18,111 bases of DNA from Cacconaster sp045114175 (lineage in GTDB: Bacteria; Bacteroidota; Bacteroidia; Bacteroidales; UBA932), in NCBI GenBank assembly GCA_045114175.1, contig JBGUJZ010000038.1, positions 1 to 18,111 on the forward strand. Direction: 5' to 3'. The notes under the pieces are model-generated. The model did not search any database, had not been told where the DNA came from, and was given only the letters and a program-made list of their open reading frames with translations. A program made the position numbers and the translations under genes. Of this stretch, positions 1 to 7,174 are shown in pieces (the first letter of the stretch is position 1; each line of letters starts with the position of its first letter).

Positions 1-397
1 AGAAGGCGTAGAAGAGCACGATGCAGAGCAGTCCTCGCACAAATTGGCGGATCTCGCCATCGCTCATCCCAAAGTTGTAGGAGGCCACGAAAAAGATGAA
101 GGGCATCAGCGTGATCGCGCCGCCCAGCAGCCCGTAGAGGAACGGCGGTGCGTAGGGCGAGACCAGCTCGTTGACAATCATCAGCGCCACAACCGCCAGC
201 AGTACAATCAGATAGCTACGTGGTACCTGATACTTCTTGAGGAAGATACCATAGGCCACCGAGAGCCCCACGAGGCCGATGTAGAGCGCGTAGTCCAGCG
301 GCAGGTTGGCGATGTAATTCTTGTTGATGAGGTTGACCGCCACCAGCAGCAGCGCTGCCCAGATATAGATCCGGTTGAAGAGGCTATTTGCTTTCAT
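1..397 (-). CDS. Multi-spanning membrane protein, candidate O-antigen/exopolysaccharide polymerase or ligase (3' end outside window)
   Basis: This is an open frame starting at the ATG complementary to 395-397 and reading leftwards off the window; 132 codons are visible. It encodes MKANSLFNRIYIW and then about five hydrophobic segments, near residues 11-24, 35-53, 61-75, 86-107 and 122 onward, with short polar loops and no signal-peptide cleavage site. The start overlaps the end of the upstream glycosyltransferase gene by 14 bases, so the two are probably co-translated. A polytopic protein directly after a flippase and a glycosyltransferase is typically a Wzy polymerase or WaaL-type ligase. 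This assignment rests on context and topology, because no diagnostic motif is in the visible part. Another inner-membrane protein, such as an acyltransferase or EpsG-like protein, remains possible. Confidence 0.62.
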   Translation of the reverse strand, partial: MKANSLFNRIYIWAALLLVAVNLINKNYIANLPLDYALYIGLVGLSVAYGIFLKKYQVPRSYLIVLLAVVALMIVNELVSPYAPPFLYGLLGGAITLMPFIFFVASYNFGMSDGEIRQFVRGLLCIVLFYAF

Positions 398-1604
398 GGC
401 GGTAGAAGGCAAGCAGCGAGCGGGTATGCTCCGCTTCGCTGAAGTGGGTTTCGTAGAACTTCCGGGCCGCAGCCGAAAGGGACTGATAGTCAGCTTCATC
501 CAGCTGCAGAGCGTTATCCAGCACCTTCCCCAGCGCCTGGGCATCGCCCGACGGGAAGAGATAGCCCGTCTCCCCTTCGCGAACAATCTCGGGAATGCCG
601 CCGATAGCCGCACCGATCACGGGCCGGCCCAACGCACAGGCCTCAATCACGGTCATCGGGTTGTTCTCGTACCAGGCGGAAGGAACCACGACGAACGACG
701 CACCCGCCACCAGGCGGTAGAGATCTTCGCCGCTGTGGAAGCCCAGGAACTCGATATGGGTGGCATCGGCGGCCGCAACGCGCTCACGCAGCTGCGCCTC
801 CAGCGGACCTGTTCCCACAATCATGAGCGTGAGGTTCGGCCGCGCCAGAACGGCATCCAGCAGGGTTTCGATGCCCTTCTCGTGCGAGAGGCGGCCGTAG
901 TAGAGCAGATAGTCGCCGCGGGGCGGCAATGCGCTCATTCCCAGCCGCGCAAGCAGGTCGGGAACCGTATTGTAAATCACCGTGCTGTAAGACTGGGCAA
1001 AGCCGGGATTCTTTTCAAAGTGTTTGTCGCGGCAGAACTGGCTCACAAAGAGGAAGCCATTTATGTTACGTAGCGGATGATAGTGCTTCTGACGCCGCTG
1101 CATCTCCTTCATCATCAGGAAACTGCGCAGCCAGGAGCCCCCGGCGCAGCGGTTTTTCAGGCAGGGACCGTAGTTTCCCTCACTGCAAGCTTCGCAGATG
1201 CGGCCGTGGCCGTCACGGAAGGTGTAGGCCGGGCAGACCATCCGGTAATCGTGGACCGTATGGAAGAGCGGTACGCCGTGGCGCTTGAGCGGTTCAAAGA
1301 TGGCAGCTCCCACCCCACCCCAAAGCAGGTGAACGTGGGCCACATCGGGCTTTTCACGCTCCAGCAGCGCATCCAGCCGGCGGGCAACATCCCTGTTATA
1401 GAAGTAATTGCGCAGTTGAGCGAAGATGTTACGGCCGCGCGGGGCGAAATCCGCCGCCTGATCGCAGGGCAGATTCTTCTCATCCTGCAGGCTGAACCAG
1501 ATTACCGTATGGCCGGCCGCTTCCAACAGCCTTCCGGTGTTGAAATAGACCGTCTCGGAGCCTCCCTTCCGGTAATGAAAGTTATTGATTAAGAGAACTT
1601 TCAT
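384..1604 (-). CDS. Glycosyltransferase family 4 (GT-B fold)
   Basis: This 406-residue protein has the usual length for a GT4 enzyme that transfers a sugar from a nucleotide-sugar donor to a growing lipid-linked glycan at the cytoplasmic membrane face. The N-terminal Rossmann half has the GGSE loop (residues 14-17) that receives the acceptor. The C-terminal half has YYGRLSHEKG (235-244), the donor-binding region, and the family EX7E motif with Glu313 and Glu321. A cysteine cluster (Cys124, 137, 140, 148, 153) lies in the N-terminal domain and looks like the metal-binding or disulfide insertion seen in some GT4 subfamilies. The gene overlaps the flippase gene by 23 bases and the next membrane-protein gene by 14, so it sits inside one translationally coupled unit. 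Sugar specificity cannot be read from sequence. Confidence 0.9.
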   Translation of the reverse strand: MKVLLINNFHYRKGGSETVYFNTGRLLEAAGHTVIWFSLQDEKNLPCDQAADFAPRGRNIFAQLRNYFYNRDVARRLDALLEREKPDVAHVHLLWGGVGAAIFEPLKRHGVPLFHTVHDYRMVCPAYTFRDGHGRICEACSEGNYGPCLKNRCAGGSWLRSFLMMKEMQRRQKHYHPLRNINGFLFVSQFCRDKHFEKNPGFAQSYSTVIYNTVPDLLARLGMSALPPRGDYLLYYGRLSHEKGIETLLDAVLARPNLTLMIVGTGPLEAQLRERVAAADATHIEFLGFHSGEDLYRLVAGASFVVVPSAWYENNPMTVIEACALGRPVIGAAIGGIPEIVREGETGYLFPSGDAQALGKVLDNALQLDEADYQSLSAAARKFYETHFSEAEHTRSLLAFYRHESK

Positions 1605-2820
1605 ACGATATCCAGAGCATCACGAAGTAAACCGCTTCACTGACGGTCAGCGTAATCAGCGCGCCGGTCGTATCCCACAGCCAGACGAGCAGCGTGAAGC
1701 CGACGAGCTTTACAATTCCGCTCGCGAGGCTGGCATTGCGGACCGGACGGCCCTTTCCGTGCGAAGCCAGGTAGCGGTTGAACATGTCGCCCAGCCCGTG
1801 CAGGCAGAAACTCAGCGACATCCACTGTGCAAAGACGCCCACCGTGCGGTACTGCTCCGTGTAGAGAAATACCACCAGCGGCTTGATGAGCAGCACAAAG
1901 GCCAGGCAGGTTGCCGCCGTAGCCAGGAAGGTCACCCACAGTACTTTACGCGGAATCCGCGGCTGCGAAGCGAACTGCTTGAAATAGGTGGTTCCCACGA
2001 TGGCGGGCAGCGTGGAGAGCGGGAAGGTCACCGTGAGGGCCAACGTATAGAAGCCAACGGTCACGTTGTCGGTATTGAAGAGGCCGAGCGTCACGCCGGC
2101 CAGATAGTTCGTTGCCACCGCCACCAGCTGGCTCAGGTAGAGATGCCGGCCATAGTCACGGTTGTCGCGGCGCAGATCGGCCCAAACGGGGCGAGAACCC
2201 GCGAACCGGGGCCGTGTGGAGGCGATAATGCCAATGAAGACCAGCGTGGCAATTCCCCACTGCAGGAGCATCATCTTCTGTGAGGTAGCGCCCGTCTTGG
2301 AGTAGATCAGGTAGGCCAGCGGCACATAGATGAGCAACGGCAGGATGCGCGAAAGCGAAACGCGGCCAATCTGGTTGTCGCCCGGCAGCACAAAGTAAAT
2401 ATAGTTGTAGAGCAGCGGCTGCAGGCAGACCGGGGCCGAGACCAGGAAGAGCATCAGAAGCCCCTGACGCGCATGAAACACGCCGCAGAGGGCCGTCACC
2501 GCCATCAAAGCCAGCGAAAGCACGATCAGCAGCACCACCAGCGCACCGCGAATCCGCCGTGCGTTGGGTTCCTCCTTGGAGATGGCCAGCAGGCGGCTGC
2601 CCGCATAGAAGTGGCCCAGAAAGAGGAAAGTAGCCACGAAGGTGATGAGATTCTGCACGTAGCGCACATCGCCATACTCGGGCGGCGCCAGGAAGCGCGT
2701 ATTCACCACGGAAGAGAGAATGCCGAGCAGCACGCCCAGCAGGGTCGCGCCATACAGCACGAGCGCCTGACGGGCAGAGCGGGATTCAGGGCCGGAACTC
2801 TTCTTCTGGAGGGTACTCAT
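1582..2820 (-). CDS. Wzx-like polysaccharide flippase (MOP exporter superfamily)
   Basis: The 412-residue protein is almost entirely hydrophobic, with about a dozen predicted membrane helices after a short polar N-terminus (MSTLQKKSSGPESRSARQ). The first helix is followed by LGILSSVVNTRFLAPPEYGD, a pattern typical of the polysaccharide-synthesis exporters that flip undecaprenyl-linked oligosaccharides across the inner membrane. It is somewhat shorter than many Wzx proteins (about 420-500 residues) but shows no break. It is the first gene after a well-matched promoter (2828-2859) and overlaps the downstream glycosyltransferase by 23 bases, which supports a role in capsule, exopolysaccharide or O-antigen assembly. 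The ATG at 2820 is chosen because the promoter lies immediately upstream of it. The transported glycan is unknown. Confidence 0.85.
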   Translation of the reverse strand: MSTLQKKSSGPESRSARQALVLYGATLLGVLLGILSSVVNTRFLAPPEYGDVRYVQNLITFVATFLFLGHFYAGSRLLAISKEEPNARRIRGALVVLLIVLSLALMAVTALCGVFHARQGLLMLFLVSAPVCLQPLLYNYIYFVLPGDNQIGRVSLSRILPLLIYVPLAYLIYSKTGATSQKMMLLQWGIATLVFIGIIASTRPRFAGSRPVWADLRRDNRDYGRHLYLSQLVAVATNYLAGVTLGLFNTDNVTVGFYTLALTVTFPLSTLPAIVGTTYFKQFASQPRIPRKVLWVTFLATAATCLAFVLLIKPLVVFLYTEQYRTVGVFAQWMSLSFCLHGLGDMFNRYLASHGKGRPVRNASLASGIVKLVGFTLLVWLWDTTGALITLTVSEAVYFVMLWISYESSLNQ

Positions 2821-2827
2821 ACGCTTC

Positions 2828-2859
2828 CAAAGTTAACAAATAAATCAGCGCGCGCCAAA
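2828..2859 (-). promoter_or_regulatory. Bacteroidota sigma-A promoter for the polysaccharide unit
   Basis: On the minus strand TTTG (2859-2856) is followed by 20 bases and then TAACTTTG (2835-2828), a full match to the Bacteroidota pattern TTTG-N19/20-TAnnTTTG. The upstream element lies within the last codons of yggS. The downstream element ends only 7 bases before the flippase ATG, so transcription would start at or just before the start codon and give a leaderless or nearly leaderless mRNA. Confidence 0.75.
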
Positions 2860-3513
2860 GATGGCCGTGCCGATCCGAATGAGGGTCGCCCCCTCCTCCA
2901 CCGCCACGGGCCAGTCGTGCGACATGCCCATGGAGAGCTGATCAAAGTCGCGCACCCAGCGGCGGGATTCCGCCTCGCCCAATGCGCGCACCTCGTCAAA
3001 GAGGTCGTGCAGCGTGCGGAACTCGGCGCGAACCTGCTCCATATCAGGCACATTGGAGGCCATGCCCATCAGGCCGCGGAAGCGGATAAAAGGATACTTG
3101 CCGAACTCCGGCACCAGGGTCAGCAGTTCCTCACGCGAGAAGCCCTGTTTGGTCTCTTCGCGGGCAATGTGCACCTCCAGCAGGCAATCGGTCATCTGCC
3201 CCAGCGTGCCGGCGAACCGGTTGATCTCCGCAAGCAGCTTCACCGAATCCACGGACTCGATCATCGCGGCGTAGGGCACCACCAGTTTCACCTTGTTGGT
3301 CTGCAGGTGGCCGATGAAATGCCACTGGATATCGGCCGGAGCGGCCACCGCCTTGGCAGCCATCTCCTGCGGCCGGTTCTCCCCAAAGAGGCGCTGGCCC
3401 GCCGCGTAGGCCTCCAGCACTGCGGAGAGCGGCTTAAATTTGGAAACTGCCACCAACTTGACAGTGGATGGCAGTTTTTGATTGAGTTCGGCAATTTGCG
3501 AAGCGATGCTCAT
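2845..3513 (-). CDS. yggS: YggS/PROSC family pyridoxal-phosphate homeostasis protein
   Basis: This 222-residue protein is close to the usual 225-240 of the family, a single TIM-barrel domain that binds pyridoxal 5'-phosphate and buffers cellular PLP without known catalysis. Diagnostic motifs occur in order: AVSKFKP with the Schiff-base lysine Lys25, GENRPQE, WHFIGHLQTNK, REETKQGF, RGLMGMAS, and the phosphate-binding C-terminal signature LSMGMSHDWPVAVEEG followed by RIGTAIFG. The start at 3513 gives the normal N-terminus and lies 3 bases after the yidC stop codon, so the gene is very probably co-transcribed with DUF349 and yidC. Its last codons also carry the upstream element of the next promoter. 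Confidence 0.95.
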   Translation of the reverse strand: MSIASQIAELNQKLPSTVKLVAVSKFKPLSAVLEAYAAGQRLFGENRPQEMAAKAVAAPADIQWHFIGHLQTNKVKLVVPYAAMIESVDSVKLLAEINRFAGTLGQMTDCLLEVHIAREETKQGFSREELLTLVPEFGKYPFIRFRGLMGMASNVPDMEQVRAEFRTLHDLFDEVRALGEAESRRWVRDFDQLSMGMSHDWPVAVEEGATLIRIGTAIFGAR

Positions 3514-3516
3514 CAG

Positions 3517-5355
3517 TTAACGTTTTTGCTGTTGCTGTGCCTGTTGCTGCATCTTGTACATCTCATCGATCCGCTGCTGGAACTTGGATTTCTTGGTGGG
3601 TTTGGCCGATGCGGCCTGAATCTTTGCGTAGATCTTCTTTTCATCTACGAACCACTTGCGAATCACCCAGTTCTGGATGATGGTGATGAGGTTGGAGAGC
3701 ATGTAATAGTAACTCAGACCGGCGGAGAAGTTGTTACAGAGGAACCACATCATGATAGGCATCAGCCAGGTGTTCATGAACTTCATGCCGGGCATCGCGC
3801 TGGTGTCGGTGTTCTTCATGGTCATCTTGGTGTAGAAGAACATGGAGACCGCCATCAGGAAGGCAAATAGTGAGAAGTGGTCGCCAAAGAGCGGGATGTT
3901 GAATCCGAAGTCCAGGATGGAGTCATAACCGCTCAGGTCGTCCGCCCAGAGGAAGCGCTGCTGACGCAGCTCGAAGGATGCCGGGAAGAAACGGAACATG
4001 GCCCACAAGATCGGGAACTGCAGCAGGATAGGCAGGCAGCCACCCATGGTGCTGACCCCGGCCTTCTTGTAGAGTTCCATCGTAGCCTGCTGTTTCTTCA
4101 TGGCGTCTTCCTTCTTGGGATAACGCGCGTTAATCTTTTCAATTTCAGGCTTCAAGACGCTCATCTTGGCCGACGACATGTAGGATTTCAAGGTCAGCGG
4201 GGAGATGACGATCTTGATGATGAGCGTGAGCAGCAGGATAATCAGACCATAGGAGCCGATGAAGCCGCGCATCCAGTTGAAGATGGGGATGATCACGTAG
4301 CGCGAGATGGCGCCGATCACCTTACCGCCCAGCGGGATGATGTTCTCGAACTTCTGGTCGTAGCTCTTCAGCGTATAGAAGTGGTTGGGGCCGAAGTAGA
4401 AGTGCATGGGGATGTGGTAATCCGCGCTGCGGGCATCCACATCCAGCGTCATATCGGCGCCGCTCTGCATCAGCAGACGGTCTGCGTTGTCTTCCGGATA
4501 GAACTTGTTGACCAGCGTGCCGCTGCTGAAGTCGTTGTCGGCCACCAGGATAGCGGAGAAGAACTGCTGCTGGAAGCCCACCCAGCGCATGCGCGTGGAG
4601 TAGGTTTCGCGGAAAGTCTCCTTGCGCTGGCCCACGGTCTTGACCGTACCCTTCTCGCCGGCATAGCGGAAGGCCACCGTAGAGTAGTTACGCTCGTTCT
4701 TGTAGCCCTTCTCCAGGCGCGGCAGGTCGGCCACCCACTTCATCTCCACCTGCGTGGTACGGCGGTCCAGGATGTCGTTCATATTGACGAACCGGACGTC
4801 GTAATCCAGCATGTAGCTCTCTGCAGGCAGCGTATAGGTCACCTCCATATAGGAATCCGCATCGAAGGGCAGACGCAGCACAGCCGCCTCCGCGCTCGCG
4901 GAAACCACCGTGAAGTTCAGCTCGCCGGTGTTGACCCACTGGTCCGCATTGATCTCATATTCTAGGGAACTGCGCCCCTCCCCAATCAGGTTCAGCGCGC
5001 AACTGTCGTAGGTGAAGTAATCCTTCACGAGCACCGACCAGGGCTGTGCGCCTTTGGTGGTGAGGGTCACCGAGAGTTTGTCGTTCTCCAGGGTGACGAG
5101 CTGCGCATCACCGTGAGCGGCAGCCTGCAGCATCGCGCTCTGGTAAAGCGGAGTCTCCTCTGCGGGAGCCGTCATTACGGGCGCCGCAGCGGTGGATATA
5201 TCTTCCTTGACCGGATTGGCCAGCGCTACCGAGTCTTGATAAGCCCGGATAGCTGCTTCGTTCTTTTGATATTGTCTAGAGTTGTACCAGCTGAATAACA
5301 GCAGAATAACGCCGATCAGCGCAAAACCAATGATGCTGTTTCCCTTACTGTTCAT
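3517..5355 (-). CDS. yidC: Membrane protein insertase YidC (Bacteroidota long type)
   Basis: YidC inserts and folds inner-membrane proteins, alone or with SecYEG. The 612-residue protein has an N-terminal helix (about residues 7-24), a large periplasmic beta domain (about 80-345) and the conserved five-helix core from about residue 350 to 570. Core motifs are SPLTLKSYMSSAKM (385-398), LKPEIEKINARYPKKEDAMK, GGCLPILLQFPILWAMFRFF (438-457) and SYYYMLSNLITIIQNW (548-563). The basic residue of the hydrophilic groove, Arg366 in E. coli, aligns with Lys381 here. The C-terminal tail is basic and glutamine-rich. The start at 5355 is chosen over an in-frame ATG at 5409 because MNSKGNSIIGF gives a proper membrane anchor and overlaps the DUF349 stop by 11 bases. 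The longer form would add 18 polar, arginine-rich residues that lie inside DUF349. Confidence 0.97.
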   Translation of the reverse strand: MNSKGNSIIGFALIGVILLLFSWYNSRQYQKNEAAIRAYQDSVALANPVKEDISTAAAPVMTAPAEETPLYQSAMLQAAAHGDAQLVTLENDKLSVTLTTKGAQPWSVLVKDYFTYDSCALNLIGEGRSSLEYEINADQWVNTGELNFTVVSASAEAAVLRLPFDADSYMEVTYTLPAESYMLDYDVRFVNMNDILDRRTTQVEMKWVADLPRLEKGYKNERNYSTVAFRYAGEKGTVKTVGQRKETFRETYSTRMRWVGFQQQFFSAILVADNDFSSGTLVNKFYPEDNADRLLMQSGADMTLDVDARSADYHIPMHFYFGPNHFYTLKSYDQKFENIIPLGGKVIGAISRYVIIPIFNWMRGFIGSYGLIILLLTLIIKIVISPLTLKSYMSSAKMSVLKPEIEKINARYPKKEDAMKKQQATMELYKKAGVSTMGGCLPILLQFPILWAMFRFFPASFELRQQRFLWADDLSGYDSILDFGFNIPLFGDHFSLFAFLMAVSMFFYTKMTMKNTDTSAMPGMKFMNTWLMPIMMWFLCNNFSAGLSYYYMLSNLITIIQNWVIRKWFVDEKKIYAKIQAASAKPTKKSKFQQRIDEMYKMQQQAQQQQKR

Positions 5356-7108
5356 CTGCCTCTGCCTGTTTCTGGTCAAACTCCTTGATCCTTGCCTCCA
5401 ATGCGGCAAGCTCCTCCTTCGCTACCTCGATCTGCTTGTTCAGATCAGCCAGCAGCGCGTCGGCGTTCTTGGATTTTGCAAAGAAGCCCATGTTGTTGGA
5501 ATACGTTGCAATCTCCTGCTCTTTCTTGAGGTACTCCTGCACCAGTTTTTCACGCTCCGAGCGGACCGGATCCTTGGCGCCACCCTCGCGGCGGGCCGGA
5601 CGGCTCTCGCCGCGCAGGCGGTCGAACTGGGCATCCAGCGCAGCCTTAAAGGCACGCTGCACCTTCTCTTTCTCCTTGAACGGCACAAAGCCGATCTCGT
5701 TCCAGCGAGCCTGGAAGGCCTTGAGGGCGGCAGCCGTCTCGTCACGACTCTCCAGCGGCTCGAATGCCTCCACCTCGGCAATCAGCGCGCGCTTAGCGGC
5801 CAGATTGTCTGCATACTGCTTGGAGGTGGAACCCGCACCGCTCTTGTCGCGACGCTCAAAGAAGGCATCGCAAGCCGCGCGGAAGCGCGCCCAGACCTGG
5901 TCGCTCTTCTTGCGGGAAACCGGACCGATCTCACGCCAGCGCTTCTGCAGCTCGATGAACTTGTCTGCCGTCTCTTTCCAGTCTTCACTGTTCTGCAGGG
6001 CCTCGGCCTCTTCGCAGAGGGCGATCTTCTTATCCAGGTTCTCCTGCATCTGGTCCTTGTAGCCGGAATAGAAGGCTTTCTTCTTGGCAAAGAAGTCGTT
6101 GCAAGCCTTGCGGAAGCGATCGTAGATCTTCTGGTTGTCTTTCTTGGAAGCGAATCCGATGGTACGCCACTCCTTCTGGATGTCTTCAATCTCCTTGGAG
6201 AGGCGGTTCCAGGTGCCGGAGTCCTTGATTTCCTGGCCGAGCAGTGCCTCTACCTTCTCGCAGAGGGCCGTCTTGGCCTCCAGGTTCTCCTGCTGGTTGC
6301 CCTTCATGGACTCAAAGTAAGCCTGGTGACGCTTGTTCACTGCAGCGGTTGCGGCGCGGAAGCGATCCCAGATGGCCTCGCGGTTCTCCTTGTCCACCGG
6401 ACCGAGTTCCTTCCACTCTTCGTGGTATTTCTGGAGGGTCCGGAAGGCCTCTACCACATTCTCCTCGTTAGCCAGGGCCTCTGCCTTCTCGCAGAGTTCC
6501 ACCTTGGCCTCCAGGTTCTTCTTGAAGTCGAGGTCCCGGAATTCCCGGTTAATCTTAACATAGTCGTAGAACATCTCTACGTAGTGCTGGTAGGTGTCAT
6601 AGAGATCCTTGACCTTGCCCTGCGGCACCGGACCGGTGGCACGCCAGCGATTCTGGATCTCGCGGAATGCGGGGAAGGTATCCTTCAGGTCCTCCTTGGC
6701 ATCCAGCAACTCCTTGAGCTCGTCAATGAGCGCGAGCTTGACGGTATAGTTCTCTTCACGTTTCTTTTCCAGCTCAGCGGCATTCTTGGCGCGGATCAGG
6801 CGATACCGGCCATAAAGATCCTTGAAACCGCGCTCGATCTCAGCGAACGGATTGACGGAGGGTTCCTCTGCCGGTTCCGCCTCTGCGGCTTCCGGGCCGG
6901 CGGTACCATCCACGACCGGAGCCTGATAGCCGGCCGCAATCTTCTCACTGCGAAGCTTCTTGTAGAAACATGCCTTCAGCACCTCTGCCTCCTTGCAAAG
7001 CTTCTGCACATCATCACCCTCGAGCAGGGACTCGAAAATGTCCACTAACTCCTTGAGGCCTTTGTCGGAATAATCGATGAATTCCTGGTTCAATTCTTCG
7101 TTCATCAT
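5345..7108 (-). CDS. DUF349 domain-repeat protein
   Basis: This is a 587-residue cytoplasmic, highly charged, helical protein of unknown biochemical role. Five DUF349 repeats of roughly 77-82 residues are visible, each marked by a tryptophan in an RW or EW motif followed by a G-F/P-V type turn: Trp155, Trp232, Trp314, Trp391 and Trp469. Consecutive units share a linker of the form NLEAK..LCEKAEAL (near 198, 275, 357 and 435). Residues 60-85 are a low-complexity Ala/Glu/Pro linker and the last 70 residues (about 515-587) look like a coiled coil ending in DEQ. The start at 7108 is preceded by a matching promoter; Met2 is an equally possible start. The stop overlaps the yidC start by 11 bases, so this is the first gene of a DUF349-yidC-yggS unit. 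DUF349 proteins are widespread in Bacteroidota, and I do not assign a function. Confidence 0.93.
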   Translation of the reverse strand: MMNEELNQEFIDYSDKGLKELVDIFESLLEGDDVQKLCKEAEVLKACFYKKLRSEKIAAGYQAPVVDGTAGPEAAEAEPAEEPSVNPFAEIERGFKDLYGRYRLIRAKNAAELEKKREENYTVKLALIDELKELLDAKEDLKDTFPAFREIQNRWRATGPVPQGKVKDLYDTYQHYVEMFYDYVKINREFRDLDFKKNLEAKVELCEKAEALANEENVVEAFRTLQKYHEEWKELGPVDKENREAIWDRFRAATAAVNKRHQAYFESMKGNQQENLEAKTALCEKVEALLGQEIKDSGTWNRLSKEIEDIQKEWRTIGFASKKDNQKIYDRFRKACNDFFAKKKAFYSGYKDQMQENLDKKIALCEEAEALQNSEDWKETADKFIELQKRWREIGPVSRKKSDQVWARFRAACDAFFERRDKSGAGSTSKQYADNLAAKRALIAEVEAFEPLESRDETAAALKAFQARWNEIGFVPFKEKEKVQRAFKAALDAQFDRLRGESRPARREGGAKDPVRSEREKLVQEYLKKEQEIATYSNNMGFFAKSKNADALLADLNKQIEVAKEELAALEARIKEFDQKQAEADEQ

Positions 7109-7131
7109 AGCGCGTTTTTAGTGTCAAAAGG

Positions 7132-7139
7132 CAAAGATA
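7132..7139 (-). promoter_or_regulatory. -7 element of the promoter for DUF349-yidC-yggS
   Basis: TATCTTTG on the minus strand (7139-7132) matches TAnnTTTG exactly and lies 23 bases upstream of the DUF349 start codon. The expected -33 region is only T-rich and has no clear TTTG, so strength is uncertain. It lies back to back with the trmD promoter. Confidence 0.55.
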
Positions 7140-7162
7140 ACTTTTTTTATGAAATAAATCCC

Positions 7163-7170
7163 TATTTTTG
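7163..7170 (+). promoter_or_regulatory. trmD: -7 element of the trmD promoter
   Basis: TATTTTTG (7163-7170) matches TAnnTTTG exactly and ends 4 bases before the trmD ATG at 7175. A run of seven T residues at 7142-7148 is the only candidate for the upstream element. Transcription would begin at or within a base or two of the start codon, implying a leaderless mRNA. Confidence 0.6.
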
Positions 7171-7174
7171 CAGT

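Noticed and set aside
3517..3590. Glutamine-codon repeat at the 3' end of yidC as a microsatellite of interest
   Set aside because: It mixes CAG and CAA codons and is short. Low-complexity C-terminal tails are common in YidC proteins.
2473..3870. A 465-codon plus-strand open frame across flippase, yggS and yidC
   Set aside because: It spans three well-supported genes on the opposite strand and is His/Gln/Arg-rich, typical of an antisense reading of GC-rich genes.
3877..4965. A 362-codon plus-strand open frame opposite yidC
   Set aside because: It is antisense to the conserved YidC core and periplasmic domain and has no recognisable protein features.
5356..5409. N-terminal extension of YidC
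   Set aside because: The 18 added residues are arginine-rich and lie entirely within the DUF349 reading frame. The start at 5355 gives the usual membrane anchor.
5282..7048. A 588-codon plus-strand open frame opposite DUF349
   Set aside because: It is Leu-rich shadow sequence created by the repeated Glu/Lys codons of DUF349. It has no plausible start context and no family pattern, while the minus strand holds clear repeats.
7121..7174. N-terminal extension of TrmD from an earlier ATG
   Set aside because: The promoter element at 7163-7170 lies inside the extension, and the family begins with MRIDI-like sequence at 7175.
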